NCBI RefSeq assembly: GCF_019977735.1
Contig: NZ_AP025019.1
Location: 248,001-312,000 of the forward strand
Direction: 5' to 3'
Source of the DNA: Calothrix sp. PCC 7716
GTDB taxonomy: Bacteria; Cyanobacteriota; Cyanobacteriia; Cyanobacteriales; Nostocaceae
Length of the DNA: 64,000 nt
In this document: positions 9,406-18,678 of the stretch, piece after piece
Layout of the letters: every line of letters starts with the position of its first letter
How positions within the stretch are numbered: position 1 is the first letter of the stretch
Notes under the pieces: model-generated
What the model was told of the DNA's origin: nothing
The model's input: the letters and a program-made list of their open reading frames with translations, nothing else
Databases searched by the model: none
Translations under genes and position numbers: made by a program

Positions 9406-11208
9406 ATGACTGATTTTGACAGCAATTCACATAACTCAAGCGTAAACGAACTACTGCCGCTTGATGATGACAAAATAATTAAATCCGAGCATGAAGAATT
9501 AGAAAATGATGCAGAAGAAAATGAATCGGATATTGACCCAGCAAAAATAGTCACAAAACATAACTTTGTCACATCACCTTATGTAAAAGCAGGGTTTGTT
9601 GGTGGTTTCTTTTTATTAGGTTTTGGACTTGTTTATTTATCTTTAAATACTTTAATGGGTGGGGGAAATGTGTCCGAAAAAACTCCTGAAGCAACACCAA
9701 CACCAACATCAACACCATTTGTTGCTCAACAAGACGGTGATGCTTACGCCAAGCTTGCCCTTCAAAAGCAAGAAAGTGACTTAAAAAATCTAAATGGTAA
9801 GCAAGAAACTCAAACTGAAACTGATAAACTAGCCGAAGATAAAAATAAAGCTGCAGCAACTAATCCAGCCAATTCAGCCAACAATACAACAAATCAAAAA
9901 ACCACAAATACGACAAGCACTACAAATACTTCAACACGAGCGCCTAGTCCTAGGAATACAGCGACCGTTGCGAGTCAACCTGTAACCAACAGTCCTCCTC
10001 CTAGAAGAGTTAGCAATAATAATTTACCCGCCCCAGCTTCATCACAACCAGTAAATAGAAGCTTTGCTCAAACACGTATAGCCCAAGCTACACCATCACG
10101 CCCAATTATGCCAACAATTCCCAAACTCTTTATTCCATCGTCAGGTAATAGTAGTAACAATAATCAAAGGTTTGCTGCTGCAAGGAATAATAGCAATAGT
10201 ATAGAAAGACAATCTGACCCGCTAGGTGATATCGAACGCTTACGTAATTTAAGCAGTATGGGCAGAATTAGCTATGCTAGAAAAATTTCATCCCCTACAC
10301 TAGTCGCTAGTGCCAATACAAATAATTCAAACAGCACTACTTCATCAGATGCATCAAACTTAAGGCGCCGAAGAGGACAAAGCAACACAGTTGACACTCC
10401 TGCAAATAGTAATCAAGACACAGCTTTAATCGAGAATAACAGCATCCAAAAATTAACACCAAAATGGCAACCAACAACACAGAATAGGACGGTTGAATTT
10501 AGGCAAGAGGCAAGCCGAAAAAGTTTAGTGCAGGTTAACTATGAACCAGAAGAATCACAAATTCTTGATGAGCGCGCACCACAATACTTAGTCGTTGGCT
10601 CAACTACAAACGCCACACTTATAACACCATTATTACTTGCTGGTGATAAGCCTAATAAAAACCTCCGTTTCATCGCACAACTTACACAACCAATTAAAAG
10701 TAATACTGGCGCCACTGCAATACCTGCTGGTACCCAGATGGCTATCACTGTAAATGGTATCGATGGCGGATTCGGCTTAGATGCTGAAGTCGTCGGTATT
10801 CTCAAAGATGGTACTGAGTACCCTATATTACCAGGAACTATTACTGCACTTGCTAAAGGTGGGAATCCATTAATTGCGCGACCATACAAAGGCAAGGGTG
10901 GAGAGATTGCTGGATATGATGCAACACTTGGTGCTATCGCAGGTCTTGCAAAAATAGGGGAGGTTATAAATAGACCTGACCAATCTACAACCCAAACACT
11001 GCCTTTAGGTGGCACTGTCACTTCAACTTTTGGAAACCAACGTAATATTACTGGCGCATTTCTTGAAGGCGCCTTTGGCTCATTAACTTCAACTGTTGGC
11101 GCGCGCACTCGAACCGCAACAACCGAAATTATAAATAGACCAAACGTATGGTATGTACCTGCCAATACACAAATTACCTTACGTATAAACCGCTCAGTTC
11201 AATTATAA
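9406..11208 (+). CDS. virB10: VirB10/TrbI-like channel protein
   Basis: 600 residues. An acidic cytoplasmic N-terminus is followed by one membrane helix (about residues 61-81), a long Asn/Thr/Ser/Pro-rich periplasmic linker (about 90-370), and a conserved C-terminal beta-barrel domain (about 390-600) with segments such as AIPAGTQMAITVNG and VWYVPANTQITLRIN that are typical of VirB10/TrbI. VirB10 spans the envelope and links the inner-membrane ATPases to the outer-membrane core. The linker is longer and more Asn-rich than in proteobacterial members, which may reflect the thick cyanobacterial cell wall (inference). Confidence 0.85.
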   Translation: MTDFDSNSHNSSVNELLPLDDDKIIKSEHEELENDAEENESDIDPAKIVTKHNFVTSPYVKAGFVGGFFLLGFGLVYLSLNTLMGGGNVSEKTPEATPTPTSTPFVAQQDGDAYAKLALQKQESDLKNLNGKQETQTETDKLAEDKNKAAATNPANSANNTTNQKTTNTTSTTNTSTRAPSPRNTATVASQPVTNSPPPRRVSNNNLPAPASSQPVNRSFAQTRIAQATPSRPIMPTIPKLFIPSSGNSSNNNQRFAAARNNSNSIERQSDPLGDIERLRNLSSMGRISYARKISSPTLVASANTNNSNSTTSSDASNLRRRRGQSNTVDTPANSNQDTALIENNSIQKLTPKWQPTTQNRTVEFRQEASRKSLVQVNYEPEESQILDERAPQYLVVGSTTNATLITPLLLAGDKPNKNLRFIAQLTQPIKSNTGATAIPAGTQMAITVNGIDGGFGLDAEVVGILKDGTEYPILPGTITALAKGGNPLIARPYKGKGGEIAGYDATLGAIAGLAKIGEVINRPDQSTTQTLPLGGTVTSTFGNQRNITGAFLEGAFGSLTSTVGARTRTATTEIINRPNVWYVPANTQITLRINRSVQL

Positions 11209-11218
11209 TGTGCCAAAA

Positions 11219-12049
11219 ATGAAGAATAAATTATTAATACCTTTATTACTATCACTAAATACATCTATATTTTTACCGTCAGCATCCAATGCTAGCATTG
11301 TTCGCTCGGTCGAGGCTTCACAAGTATCAGGTAAAAATGCTACAGGAAAAACAATTAAAGTATGGGCAGGACACGGCGTATCAATATCTTTTTATAGCAG
11401 TGGTGAGATTATTCAAAAAATATGGTTCGATGACCCGTCCCAATTTATTGTTGATGTCGATGGCTGCCTTGAAGGCATGAACAACTGTTCTGGTGAAAAT
11501 GTAGGCGCCGGTTTAATTCATATACGTCGAATTAATCAAGTTAATATCCCAGGTTTACCAAAAGCTTCATACGGTTCACATCTCACTGTTATTACTGTTT
11601 CAAGTACTGGCGATAAGAAAGTTTACCATTTCAATGTTGTGCCAGGTAACGGCAGACCAGAATATAGCCAATTTGAAATTATATCTTCTACTTCTGCTAC
11701 ACCAAATCGAGCAGCGCAACAAACTGCTGACTATACGGCTTTAAGCGACAGTCGATTTATTAGTAAAGGAATGAAAATTGCATTAACTAACCAATGGCTA
11801 GCGGCTAATGGGCAATTATGGCAAAGACTAAATCAAGTGGTTACAGCACGCGCACAAGGCATAGATTTAACATTAGCTGCTTCAAATGCTGGTGTTTCAA
11901 TGCAGCTAATAGAAAAACTTATGCAAATGGGTGGTAAAAGATATCTACAAATACCACCGAGGTTTAATACACCATCCACCCCCAATAACAACCAAAATCC
12001 TACAACTGAAACAGAAAATGTAGTTTATGAAAAAATTAAACGGAGGTAA
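11219..12049 (+). CDS. Exported beta-rich protein, VirB9/TrbG/TraK-like
   Basis: 276 residues from ATG 11219 (a GTG at 11210 would add three residues). A signal peptide is clear: Lys, a hydrophobic run, cleavage near SASNA. The mature N-terminal half is rich in beta strands, with KTIKVWAGHGVSISF and KIWFDDPSQF resembling the N-terminal domain of VirB9/TrbG/TraK outer-membrane core proteins. The C-terminal quarter is helical and Asn/Thr-rich. It abuts VirB10, its expected partner. It ends 2 bases before the next start, so the two are probably translationally linked. Confidence 0.65.
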   Translation: MKNKLLIPLLLSLNTSIFLPSASNASIVRSVEASQVSGKNATGKTIKVWAGHGVSISFYSSGEIIQKIWFDDPSQFIVDVDGCLEGMNNCSGENVGAGLIHIRRINQVNIPGLPKASYGSHLTVITVSSTGDKKVYHFNVVPGNGRPEYSQFEIISSTSATPNRAAQQTADYTALSDSRFISKGMKIALTNQWLAANGQLWQRLNQVVTARAQGIDLTLAASNAGVSMQLIEKLMQMGGKRYLQIPPRFNTPSTPNNNQNPTTETENVVYEKIKRR

Positions 12050-12051
12050 GT

Positions 12052-13575
12052 ATGAATCAAGACAATAACTGGTATTTTTATGAACCCAATAATCAAACAA
12101 AACTTAAACCAATTCCTCAATTTAAAACGGCACCACAAGATAATCAAAAAAATGAAGTGCTTAACGTTATTCATATTGCGAATAACGCACTCGCTACAAA
12201 CAGTGGAGGTGATATTAATGTAGTAAAAGTCAACGATAATATAGTAGCAATAGTACCCTTTATTGATACTAAAGACTTAGCTACAGCACCTACGCCCAAC
12301 GCTCCAACCAAAAGAGATATCTGGAGGCAACAGAAAATGAACGTATACCGTTATCTAATTTTTTCTGGTTTACTAATTAGTCTCGCAATACATAGCATGA
12401 TTCGCTACGGCAGCGGGTATAACATTAGTAACTTACTAATTCAAAAAGCTAATGCTGAAAATATCAAAAGCCAAGTTCCCTCGGTAGCTGCCAACACAAG
12501 TCAAGCTCCCACACCTGACTGGAGTAGAATTAAATTTAATAATATGAAGTTCTCTGAAGGTGGCAGCGTTGAATTTCCAAATATTAAAAATCCTGGCATG
12601 AAAGAAAAACGAGTTTGGTCTGCAGGTCAGTCACTCGGAGATGTAATGGAACTAGGCGACTTTCAAGACACCGAATTCAAGATAGAAAATCTTAATCTTG
12701 ATAACATAAGTAAAATTACTGGTGTTAATCTCGATAATTACAACCTTAGTGATTTACAATTGCTCGACTGGCAATCACTACCTGAACTAGTCACAGCAAT
12801 CCCAGAATTATCAAACTTATCGCCTGATGCTGTACCTCCTATCGCTGATTTTTTAAATAAATTATCAATTCCTAGTGTCGGCAGCACAATTGGAGAATTG
12901 GTACAAAACAATCCTGAACTTAAAGACATTGAATTAGGCGAATACATTGATTTAAATCAGTACAAAATCACTTCAATACCAGGAATTGATAAAACGCAGC
13001 TTAATCAGTTTGCAAATTGGCAAAATACTACTATAGCCAAAGTACCGGGACTATCAGAAGTACCATTTAACCAATTCCCTGGTATACCTGTACCCGATAT
13101 GGCTTTAGTTGGCAAAGTTGATATCGTACTTAGAGAAGTAGAAAACGGACGCTGGAAATCTATATCAGGGTCGTACCAAGAAGGGTTTAACGTACCGTGC
13201 TATAACAAACAATGCGCTCATATAGAAGTTGCTGGAAGTGATAATTTAACTGGCGCCGCATGGATGAGCGGCAAATACCAACAAGTAAAAGGTGGCTTTG
13301 GTATTTTAGGTGCCCTTAACGGTGGTAAAGAACCTACTGGGCGCCATCCTTTTGGTAAAGCATTCAAGCAAGTTTTGTGGGAGCCGAACGAAGCTCGCGG
13401 TTCAATTACAAGCAATATGTACTTCCGCATTTGCAAGCGTGGCGGGTTTATCGATTTAGGATGCTCACCATACTTCATTGGTCCTGTGCCATTTTTTGAA
13501 TACAGAGAAAAAGACCCAATTATTCTAGGCACGCCGCTCACTGTACCCAAAAAAGCAGTACAAGTTCAACCATAA
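12052..13575 (+). CDS. Membrane-anchored protein of the transfer operon, unknown
   Basis: 507 residues, starting 2 bases after the preceding stop. One membrane helix lies at about residues 97-113 after a polar N-terminus. The following region (about 150-330) is full of short Leu/Asn-rich repeats such as NLDNYNLSDLQLL that look like imperfect leucine-repeat units. The C-terminal 150 residues form a distinct domain with Cys pairs (CYNKQC and a later C-x8-C) and a GRHPFGKAF motif. I recognise no family. Its place between the outer-membrane core gene and VirD4 suggests an accessory part of the transfer apparatus specific to cyanobacterial elements. Confidence 0.75.
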   Translation: MNQDNNWYFYEPNNQTKLKPIPQFKTAPQDNQKNEVLNVIHIANNALATNSGGDINVVKVNDNIVAIVPFIDTKDLATAPTPNAPTKRDIWRQQKMNVYRYLIFSGLLISLAIHSMIRYGSGYNISNLLIQKANAENIKSQVPSVAANTSQAPTPDWSRIKFNNMKFSEGGSVEFPNIKNPGMKEKRVWSAGQSLGDVMELGDFQDTEFKIENLNLDNISKITGVNLDNYNLSDLQLLDWQSLPELVTAIPELSNLSPDAVPPIADFLNKLSIPSVGSTIGELVQNNPELKDIELGEYIDLNQYKITSIPGIDKTQLNQFANWQNTTIAKVPGLSEVPFNQFPGIPVPDMALVGKVDIVLREVENGRWKSISGSYQEGFNVPCYNKQCAHIEVAGSDNLTGAAWMSGKYQQVKGGFGILGALNGGKEPTGRHPFGKAFKQVLWEPNEARGSITSNMYFRICKRGGFIDLGCSPYFIGPVPFFEYREKDPIILGTPLTVPKKAVQVQP

Positions 13576-13639
13576 AACCGCGTATGTAACTTTAATTTTT
13601 AAATACTGCCTAATCAAGCTTCCCTTCAACCACCACAAA

Positions 13640-13710
13640 AGAAGAAGTTGAACTAAACCCGTAACCGCTCTCTAGCCAACCACTCAGACAGTGGATAGTT
13701 CGCTTCTTCT
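13640..13710 (+). promoter_or_regulatory. Branched stem-loop before virD4
   Basis: Outer arms AGAAGAAG and GAAC (13640-13653) pair with GTTC and CTTCTTCT (13698-13710). An inner hairpin CCACT/AGTGG lies near 13679-13694. A T-rich stretch follows. This could be a terminator or attenuator separating virD4 from the channel genes. Confidence 0.55.
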
Positions 13711-13733
13711 ATTTCTTATGCTTATTAATAATT

Positions 13734-15500
13734 ATGAATCTAAAATACAACGTATTACTTGCACAAACCGCTAAAGTCACTACTACTGCAAAACCCACAC
13801 AATATTTTGATTTTGATAAGTATACAAAGCCATTCATGACTCCTCAATATCTAACAATAGCAATAGCTATTGGAGCTTTAGTCATACTTAGCAAACTGAG
13901 TGGCGGTAGTAATAAAAATAAAATTGCTTCTGGTTATTGGGGTGGAGCAAAAGAAATAGCTGCTGCAAAGAAAAAAGGTATCAAACAAATATTAGACCCC
14001 AAATGTGACAGCGCTGCTCTATATATTGGTAAACACAAATACAAAAATCAAAAATTACCCAAAGGTAGTGGAGGTACGCCCATATACATACCCGATGTAC
14101 AACGCGGTACTGCAGTAATCGGCGCCCCTGGTAGTGGTAAATCTTTCAGTGCTATCGACCCAATGCTGTACTCCGCCATTGAACAAGGTCATGGTATCGT
14201 CTTATACGACTTCAAATACCCATCACAATCACGTATTGCAGCATACGCAAAAAGACATGGGTATAGTGTCCATATATTCGCACCCGGATTTCCAGAATCT
14301 GAAGTTTGTAACCCTATTGATTTTTTACGTGATAGCAGCGATGCCGAAACCGCGCGTCAACTCGCCGCGGTAATCAATAAAAACTTTCGTATGCTCGGTG
14401 GTGGTAACGAAGATGCATTCTTTGGTCCTGCGGGTGACCAGTTGACCCAAGCCATACTAATGTTGACCAAGGAAATTCAAGAATTTCCCGACATCATGAC
14501 CGCTGCCGCACTCCTTAGTAGTGAAAAAATGGTGGAACGATTGATGGCGGCATCACTCAATCCTTGGGTCAAAATTGCATTCGGTCAATTATTTAGTTCT
14601 GCTGGTTCGGAAAAAACGGTATCAGGTATCGCTGGTACCGCATCACTTATGTTTACCAGGTTTATGGCAGCAAACACTCTTGGTTGTTTCGTTGGTAAAA
14701 CTACGTTACCCCTCAGCGTTGGTCGTAAACAAATGGTTGTGTTTGGTCTTGACCGAGAACGACGCGATGCCGTATCGCCATTGATGTGCAGCATCTTACA
14801 CATGACTGTCGCTCGAAGCATCGCCAAAAAACGTAAAGACTCTGGTCCACTCGTCGTATCATTAGACGAATTACCCTCAATATTCTTACCTGATTTATTT
14901 AAGTGGCTGAATGAATCACGTTCTGAGGGTTTTTGTGGCTTATTGGGATGGCAGAACATGGGGCAGTTAGAAAAGATATACGGTAAAGAAATATCAAAGG
15001 CAATACTTGGCGCCTGCGGTACAAAGTTTGTATTTAATCCTGGTGAAGAAGAATCAGCACGGTTGTTTAGTGCTTACCTCGGTGATGAGGAAATCAAGCA
15101 TATTCAAAAATCAAAAAGTAATAGTTCAGGCAAGACCAGTACATCTACTACACCGCAAGAAAAAACGCGCAAAATGTTTGAAGCCGCTCAATTCCTCAAA
15201 CTTCCACCCGGTAAATGTGTATTATTTAATCCTGCATACGCCAACCAAAAAGAAGGTTCAGTGCCTATCCAAAAAACAATCAAGGTACCAAAGGCAATAA
15301 TCGACGAGAAGGATGAAAATGATAAGGAATGGGATAAGTTAACCAAAGAATTAGCGCGTACTTCTACACAAAGAAGACCATCAAGAGAAGATTTAGATGC
15401 GCGTGTTAAAGTTGTAGATGAGAAATTCCCTATACCACAACAACCTGTACAAGCAGGTAATGCTCCATTACCAGTTGATGCATATGAAGGGTTCTTTTAA
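13734..15500 (+). CDS. virD4: VirD4/TraG-type coupling ATPase
   Basis: 588 residues. A hydrophobic helix near residues 36-53 anchors it in the membrane. Walker A GAPGSGKS lies at about residues 130-137, followed by YDFKYPSQ, a hallmark of VirD4/TraG. The Walker B/DEAP-equivalent is VVSLDELPS at about 377-385, and GLLGWQNMGQL follows. Coupling proteins bring the relaxase-DNA complex to the channel and energise DNA export. Presence of VirD4 indicates DNA transfer rather than pure protein secretion. It lies at the end of the transfer run, after a structured 158-base gap. Confidence 0.92.
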   Translation: MNLKYNVLLAQTAKVTTTAKPTQYFDFDKYTKPFMTPQYLTIAIAIGALVILSKLSGGSNKNKIASGYWGGAKEIAAAKKKGIKQILDPKCDSAALYIGKHKYKNQKLPKGSGGTPIYIPDVQRGTAVIGAPGSGKSFSAIDPMLYSAIEQGHGIVLYDFKYPSQSRIAAYAKRHGYSVHIFAPGFPESEVCNPIDFLRDSSDAETARQLAAVINKNFRMLGGGNEDAFFGPAGDQLTQAILMLTKEIQEFPDIMTAAALLSSEKMVERLMAASLNPWVKIAFGQLFSSAGSEKTVSGIAGTASLMFTRFMAANTLGCFVGKTTLPLSVGRKQMVVFGLDRERRDAVSPLMCSILHMTVARSIAKKRKDSGPLVVSLDELPSIFLPDLFKWLNESRSEGFCGLLGWQNMGQLEKIYGKEISKAILGACGTKFVFNPGEEESARLFSAYLGDEEIKHIQKSKSNSSGKTSTSTTPQEKTRKMFEAAQFLKLPPGKCVLFNPAYANQKEGSVPIQKTIKVPKAIIDEKDENDKEWDKLTKELARTSTQRRPSREDLDARVKVVDEKFPIPQQPVQAGNAPLPVDAYEGFF

Positions 15501-15511
15501 TCAGTAGCTAT

Positions 15512-15781
15512 ATGATATCAAATAAACTACAAACACAAATTAATAAATATAAGAAATTACCTCGATGGAGTAGTAAATTTCCTCCATATATTGAGCAACA
15601 TTTCTTTGATTCAATTATTGTTTACCACAAAGATAGAAATCATCTTGATAAAACATACTGCGACATGCTACCCATCAATGGTGCCAAACCTAAATTGATA
15701 GTAGTTAAATTTGATAACCAAATAGTATTTGCTTCACTGAATGGCTCTATTTTAATCGACAGACTACCACTAGCACAATAA
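15512..15781 (+). CDS. Small hypothetical protein after virD4
   Basis: 89 residues, starting 11 bases after virD4 and ending 4 bases before the next gene, so very likely in the same operon. Basic N-terminus (KLQTQINKYKKLPRW), then a predicted beta-rich region with KLIVVKFDNQIVFASLNGS. No Cys, no membrane segment and no recognisable family. Confidence 0.75.
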   Translation: MISNKLQTQINKYKKLPRWSSKFPPYIEQHFFDSIIVYHKDRNHLDKTYCDMLPINGAKPKLIVVKFDNQIVFASLNGSILIDRLPLAQ

Positions 15782-15785
15782 AATC

Positions 15786-18674
15786 ATGTTTAACCAAAAA
15801 GATAATCGACTCGACCAATCCTACCTTGAAACACAGGAACATGCAGCAAGAACATCTGCTGAATTTGCAAAATTGTTATGGGAGTTACTTAAAGCACTAA
15901 ACGAAAAATGGAAAGAACATCAAGAAAATAGAAAAGTCGCTGTAAAGGTTGATGAAGAAACATATAATTTAGTTGAAGACCCAAACACACCTGGCGCCTA
16001 CAAATGGGAAAAGGTTGACCTAAATAAAGAGTCAAAAGAAGGTACAAAAACTCAGATAGCGACAGACGTAGAAATATCCGAATTTGATTCTAAAGAGTCA
16101 AATACAGAACCAATACAATATAATGCAGAAATAGAAAATTCTTTTACAAAATATCAAGCACAAATCCTAGCAACTAGATTAGTAAGCCTTTTACCAGAGA
16201 GCAATAGAGATTACGACGATTATAGTTCTATAAACCTACCTCCAGCAATTCAAATAACAGCTACAAAAGAAAATGGTGAAACTAAAGTGCTTTACGAACA
16301 GACAGAAGATGGTGAAGTCATAAAAAATGCTTTTACCGAAGAACTTAGCCAAGAAGAAATTCTTGATGCTGCATACGAACCTTTAAGCAAGTTGCTGCCC
16401 TCTGAATCCCCCTTATTACTACCTCCAAGCGGCAATATTGAAGCTGAAGCGCAAGCAAAAGCAGCTAATAACATAGATGCATCTGCTTCAGATATGTTAT
16501 CTCAAATTATAGATGAATCCTCAATTGAAAATTCTAACAATCAAAATACATTAGAAATTAAGCGGAACAATGAATTAATTAATTCTGACAATGAATCAGA
16601 TGAATTTGATGTCCCAAATAATGAAAATTTGACCAGAAGTCCAATTCCACAATACGACGCCGACGGATTAATTCTTGAAAATGATGTTGATGAATCTAAA
16701 GATTTAAGTAAAAAGCAAAAAAATGGTGATTTTGATATTGATGAATTTACCGAGGTTAATCAACCACCCAAAACAATTAAAAAAAATGAAAATAATCAGC
16801 TACCACAGCAAAATGAAGACATTCTTTTTATAGACGAAACTCAAACCGAAATTAAGCCAAATTCCTTACCTGATAATGATGAAATTGACGAGTTCTACAA
16901 TTTAGAAGCAACCGTTAAAACTGAAAATAGTTTATTCAATGAATCACAACCAAAAAATATTAATAATCCAGACGAAGTAGTTAAAACATCATCGCTTGAT
17001 AGTCAAGAATCAAATGTTGATGATGTTGAACCAGTTTTTAATGAATCTGAATTAAACGAATCTTCTACTCAACAAACAACTGAATCTAACGGCGCCACTT
17101 TTATAGCTGGAACAACAGCTACCCAAGTAAGTATCAATAGTAAGTATACTCCAACACCACCTACAAATTATATTGACTCAGAACATTCAACACTTGCCAC
17201 CAAAAAGCAAAATACTGAGGTGATAGATGAAGCAACTACACTCACCGTCAAAAAGCCAAACGATGAACTACAAGAAGAGAAAACACGACAAACTGCGAAA
17301 AAATTACCTACTCCAGAGCAAGAAGAATCCGAACCAGCCGCTAATTATACATACAAAGAAATTGCTTCAAATCCTGAAGTTGAACCACGCACGCAACAAT
17401 GGGCAAAGCAATCAACTATTCCGGTATATGAAATTAAGCATAGAGGCGAAAAAGCAAAAGTCGAATTTGAAAATAACAAAAGTATTGCTTCATCTGCTAC
17501 TGAAATGCTTAAAAAGTATGGCACAATTGAAACCGATGGCAGTCGAATTTACCGCAGTGATGCTTTTGCCATTCGCAAAAAAGATAATGTAGTCAGTATC
17601 CACCGTCGCGGTGATGAAGCTAAAGGGTTTAAAGAAGCACTTATCGAATTTACATTAGATGATAAAAATAAACCAATTATCAAGAAGGATAACCTATTAA
17701 ACAATTTAAGTCGTCAAACTACTACAAATCGTCTATCTCCTGTTGAGAAACAAGAATTTTTAATTGTTGCCGAACAACTTAAAGAAGGTAAGGGTTTGCC
17801 AGACTTACAGTCGGCTGATATCCGAGAAATGGGTAACACGCTCGGTAGTTTGGCACCAGCTGGGACACTACGAACACTTAAAGCCTTTAAAGAAACAGAA
17901 GTTCTGGGGATACTCAATAGCACATTAAACCAAGCGAAACGTGACGAGTTGAATATGGGCGATTTTAATATTAAGCGCGAACGCGACCCAGAAAATGAAA
18001 ACCGCGTATCGCTTGTACTTACAAAAGACAACAACGACGGCAGAGGGTCACAAAAGTTAGTGCAATTTGATTTAGAAAAAACAGAAAATGGTGTTGAAAG
18101 TAAAGTCGCTGCCATGAATATTTCCGATTACGATATATCTCAAATAAAAGAATTAGCTAAAAATTCTAACAATCAAGATTTTAGCGCAAACTTTTATAAT
18201 AACAACGAAACGCAAAATTCAAAACTGACAACAGAATATGATAATAGAAATGTTGGTGCAATTCCTATTGAAGTTCATCCGTGGATAAAGCAGGAGTGGG
18301 TGCAAATGGTTGATGAATTAAAAGAAGAACCACCCCATACTTTGGAAATTCTAGATGGAGTGGAGGAGATAAAAGAAAAACTAAGCCAGAACAAAGGTAA
18401 AGCTTCAATTCCTGACCAATGCGAAATGTACGACAAAATCGTCACGCACAAAGTCGCAATGGCACAGCAAGTAGATGACCCAAATGGCACAGTTGCGCTA
18501 ATAAACAAAAGCGAAATTATAAATGATTTAAAGGGATTACGACTAGAAGCAATTAATCAAAATTTTACACCTGTTGAAAATTTGACTGAAAAACAAAAAG
18601 CTGTACAGCAACAAGCACATACAGCACCTCGTCCTACACAACGACCAAAGCAACCACAAGGCGTTGAACTATAG
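15786..18674 (+). CDS. Large acidic, partly disordered protein, unknown
   Basis: 962 residues in three parts: a helical N-terminus with a basic patch (KALNEKWKEHQENRK), a long disordered middle (about residues 110-540) rich in Asp, Glu, Asn and Ser, and a folded C-terminal region (about 545-930) with YEIKHRGEKAKVEF, SDAFAIRKKDNVVSIHRRG and a helical segment near LGSLAPAGTLRTLKAF. The tail ends in Gln/Pro/Arg-rich sequence. I see no relaxase HUH triad or Tyr motif. Its place directly after virD4 makes a mobilisation or translocated protein plausible, but this is inference only. Codon use matches its neighbours. Confidence 0.7.
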   Translation: MFNQKDNRLDQSYLETQEHAARTSAEFAKLLWELLKALNEKWKEHQENRKVAVKVDEETYNLVEDPNTPGAYKWEKVDLNKESKEGTKTQIATDVEISEFDSKESNTEPIQYNAEIENSFTKYQAQILATRLVSLLPESNRDYDDYSSINLPPAIQITATKENGETKVLYEQTEDGEVIKNAFTEELSQEEILDAAYEPLSKLLPSESPLLLPPSGNIEAEAQAKAANNIDASASDMLSQIIDESSIENSNNQNTLEIKRNNELINSDNESDEFDVPNNENLTRSPIPQYDADGLILENDVDESKDLSKKQKNGDFDIDEFTEVNQPPKTIKKNENNQLPQQNEDILFIDETQTEIKPNSLPDNDEIDEFYNLEATVKTENSLFNESQPKNINNPDEVVKTSSLDSQESNVDDVEPVFNESELNESSTQQTTESNGATFIAGTTATQVSINSKYTPTPPTNYIDSEHSTLATKKQNTEVIDEATTLTVKKPNDELQEEKTRQTAKKLPTPEQEESEPAANYTYKEIASNPEVEPRTQQWAKQSTIPVYEIKHRGEKAKVEFENNKSIASSATEMLKKYGTIETDGSRIYRSDAFAIRKKDNVVSIHRRGDEAKGFKEALIEFTLDDKNKPIIKKDNLLNNLSRQTTTNRLSPVEKQEFLIVAEQLKEGKGLPDLQSADIREMGNTLGSLAPAGTLRTLKAFKETEVLGILNSTLNQAKRDELNMGDFNIKRERDPENENRVSLVLTKDNNDGRGSQKLVQFDLEKTENGVESKVAAMNISDYDISQIKELAKNSNNQDFSANFYNNNETQNSKLTTEYDNRNVGAIPIEVHPWIKQEWVQMVDELKEEPPHTLEILDGVEEIKEKLSQNKGKASIPDQCEMYDKIVTHKVAMAQQVDDPNGTVALINKSEIINDLKGLRLEAINQNFTPVENLTEKQKAVQQQAHTAPRPTQRPKQPQGVEL

Positions 18675-18678
18675 TTAT

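Noticed and set aside
15786-18674. Relaxase
   Set aside because: No His-rich HUH motif or conserved N-terminal Tyr could be found.
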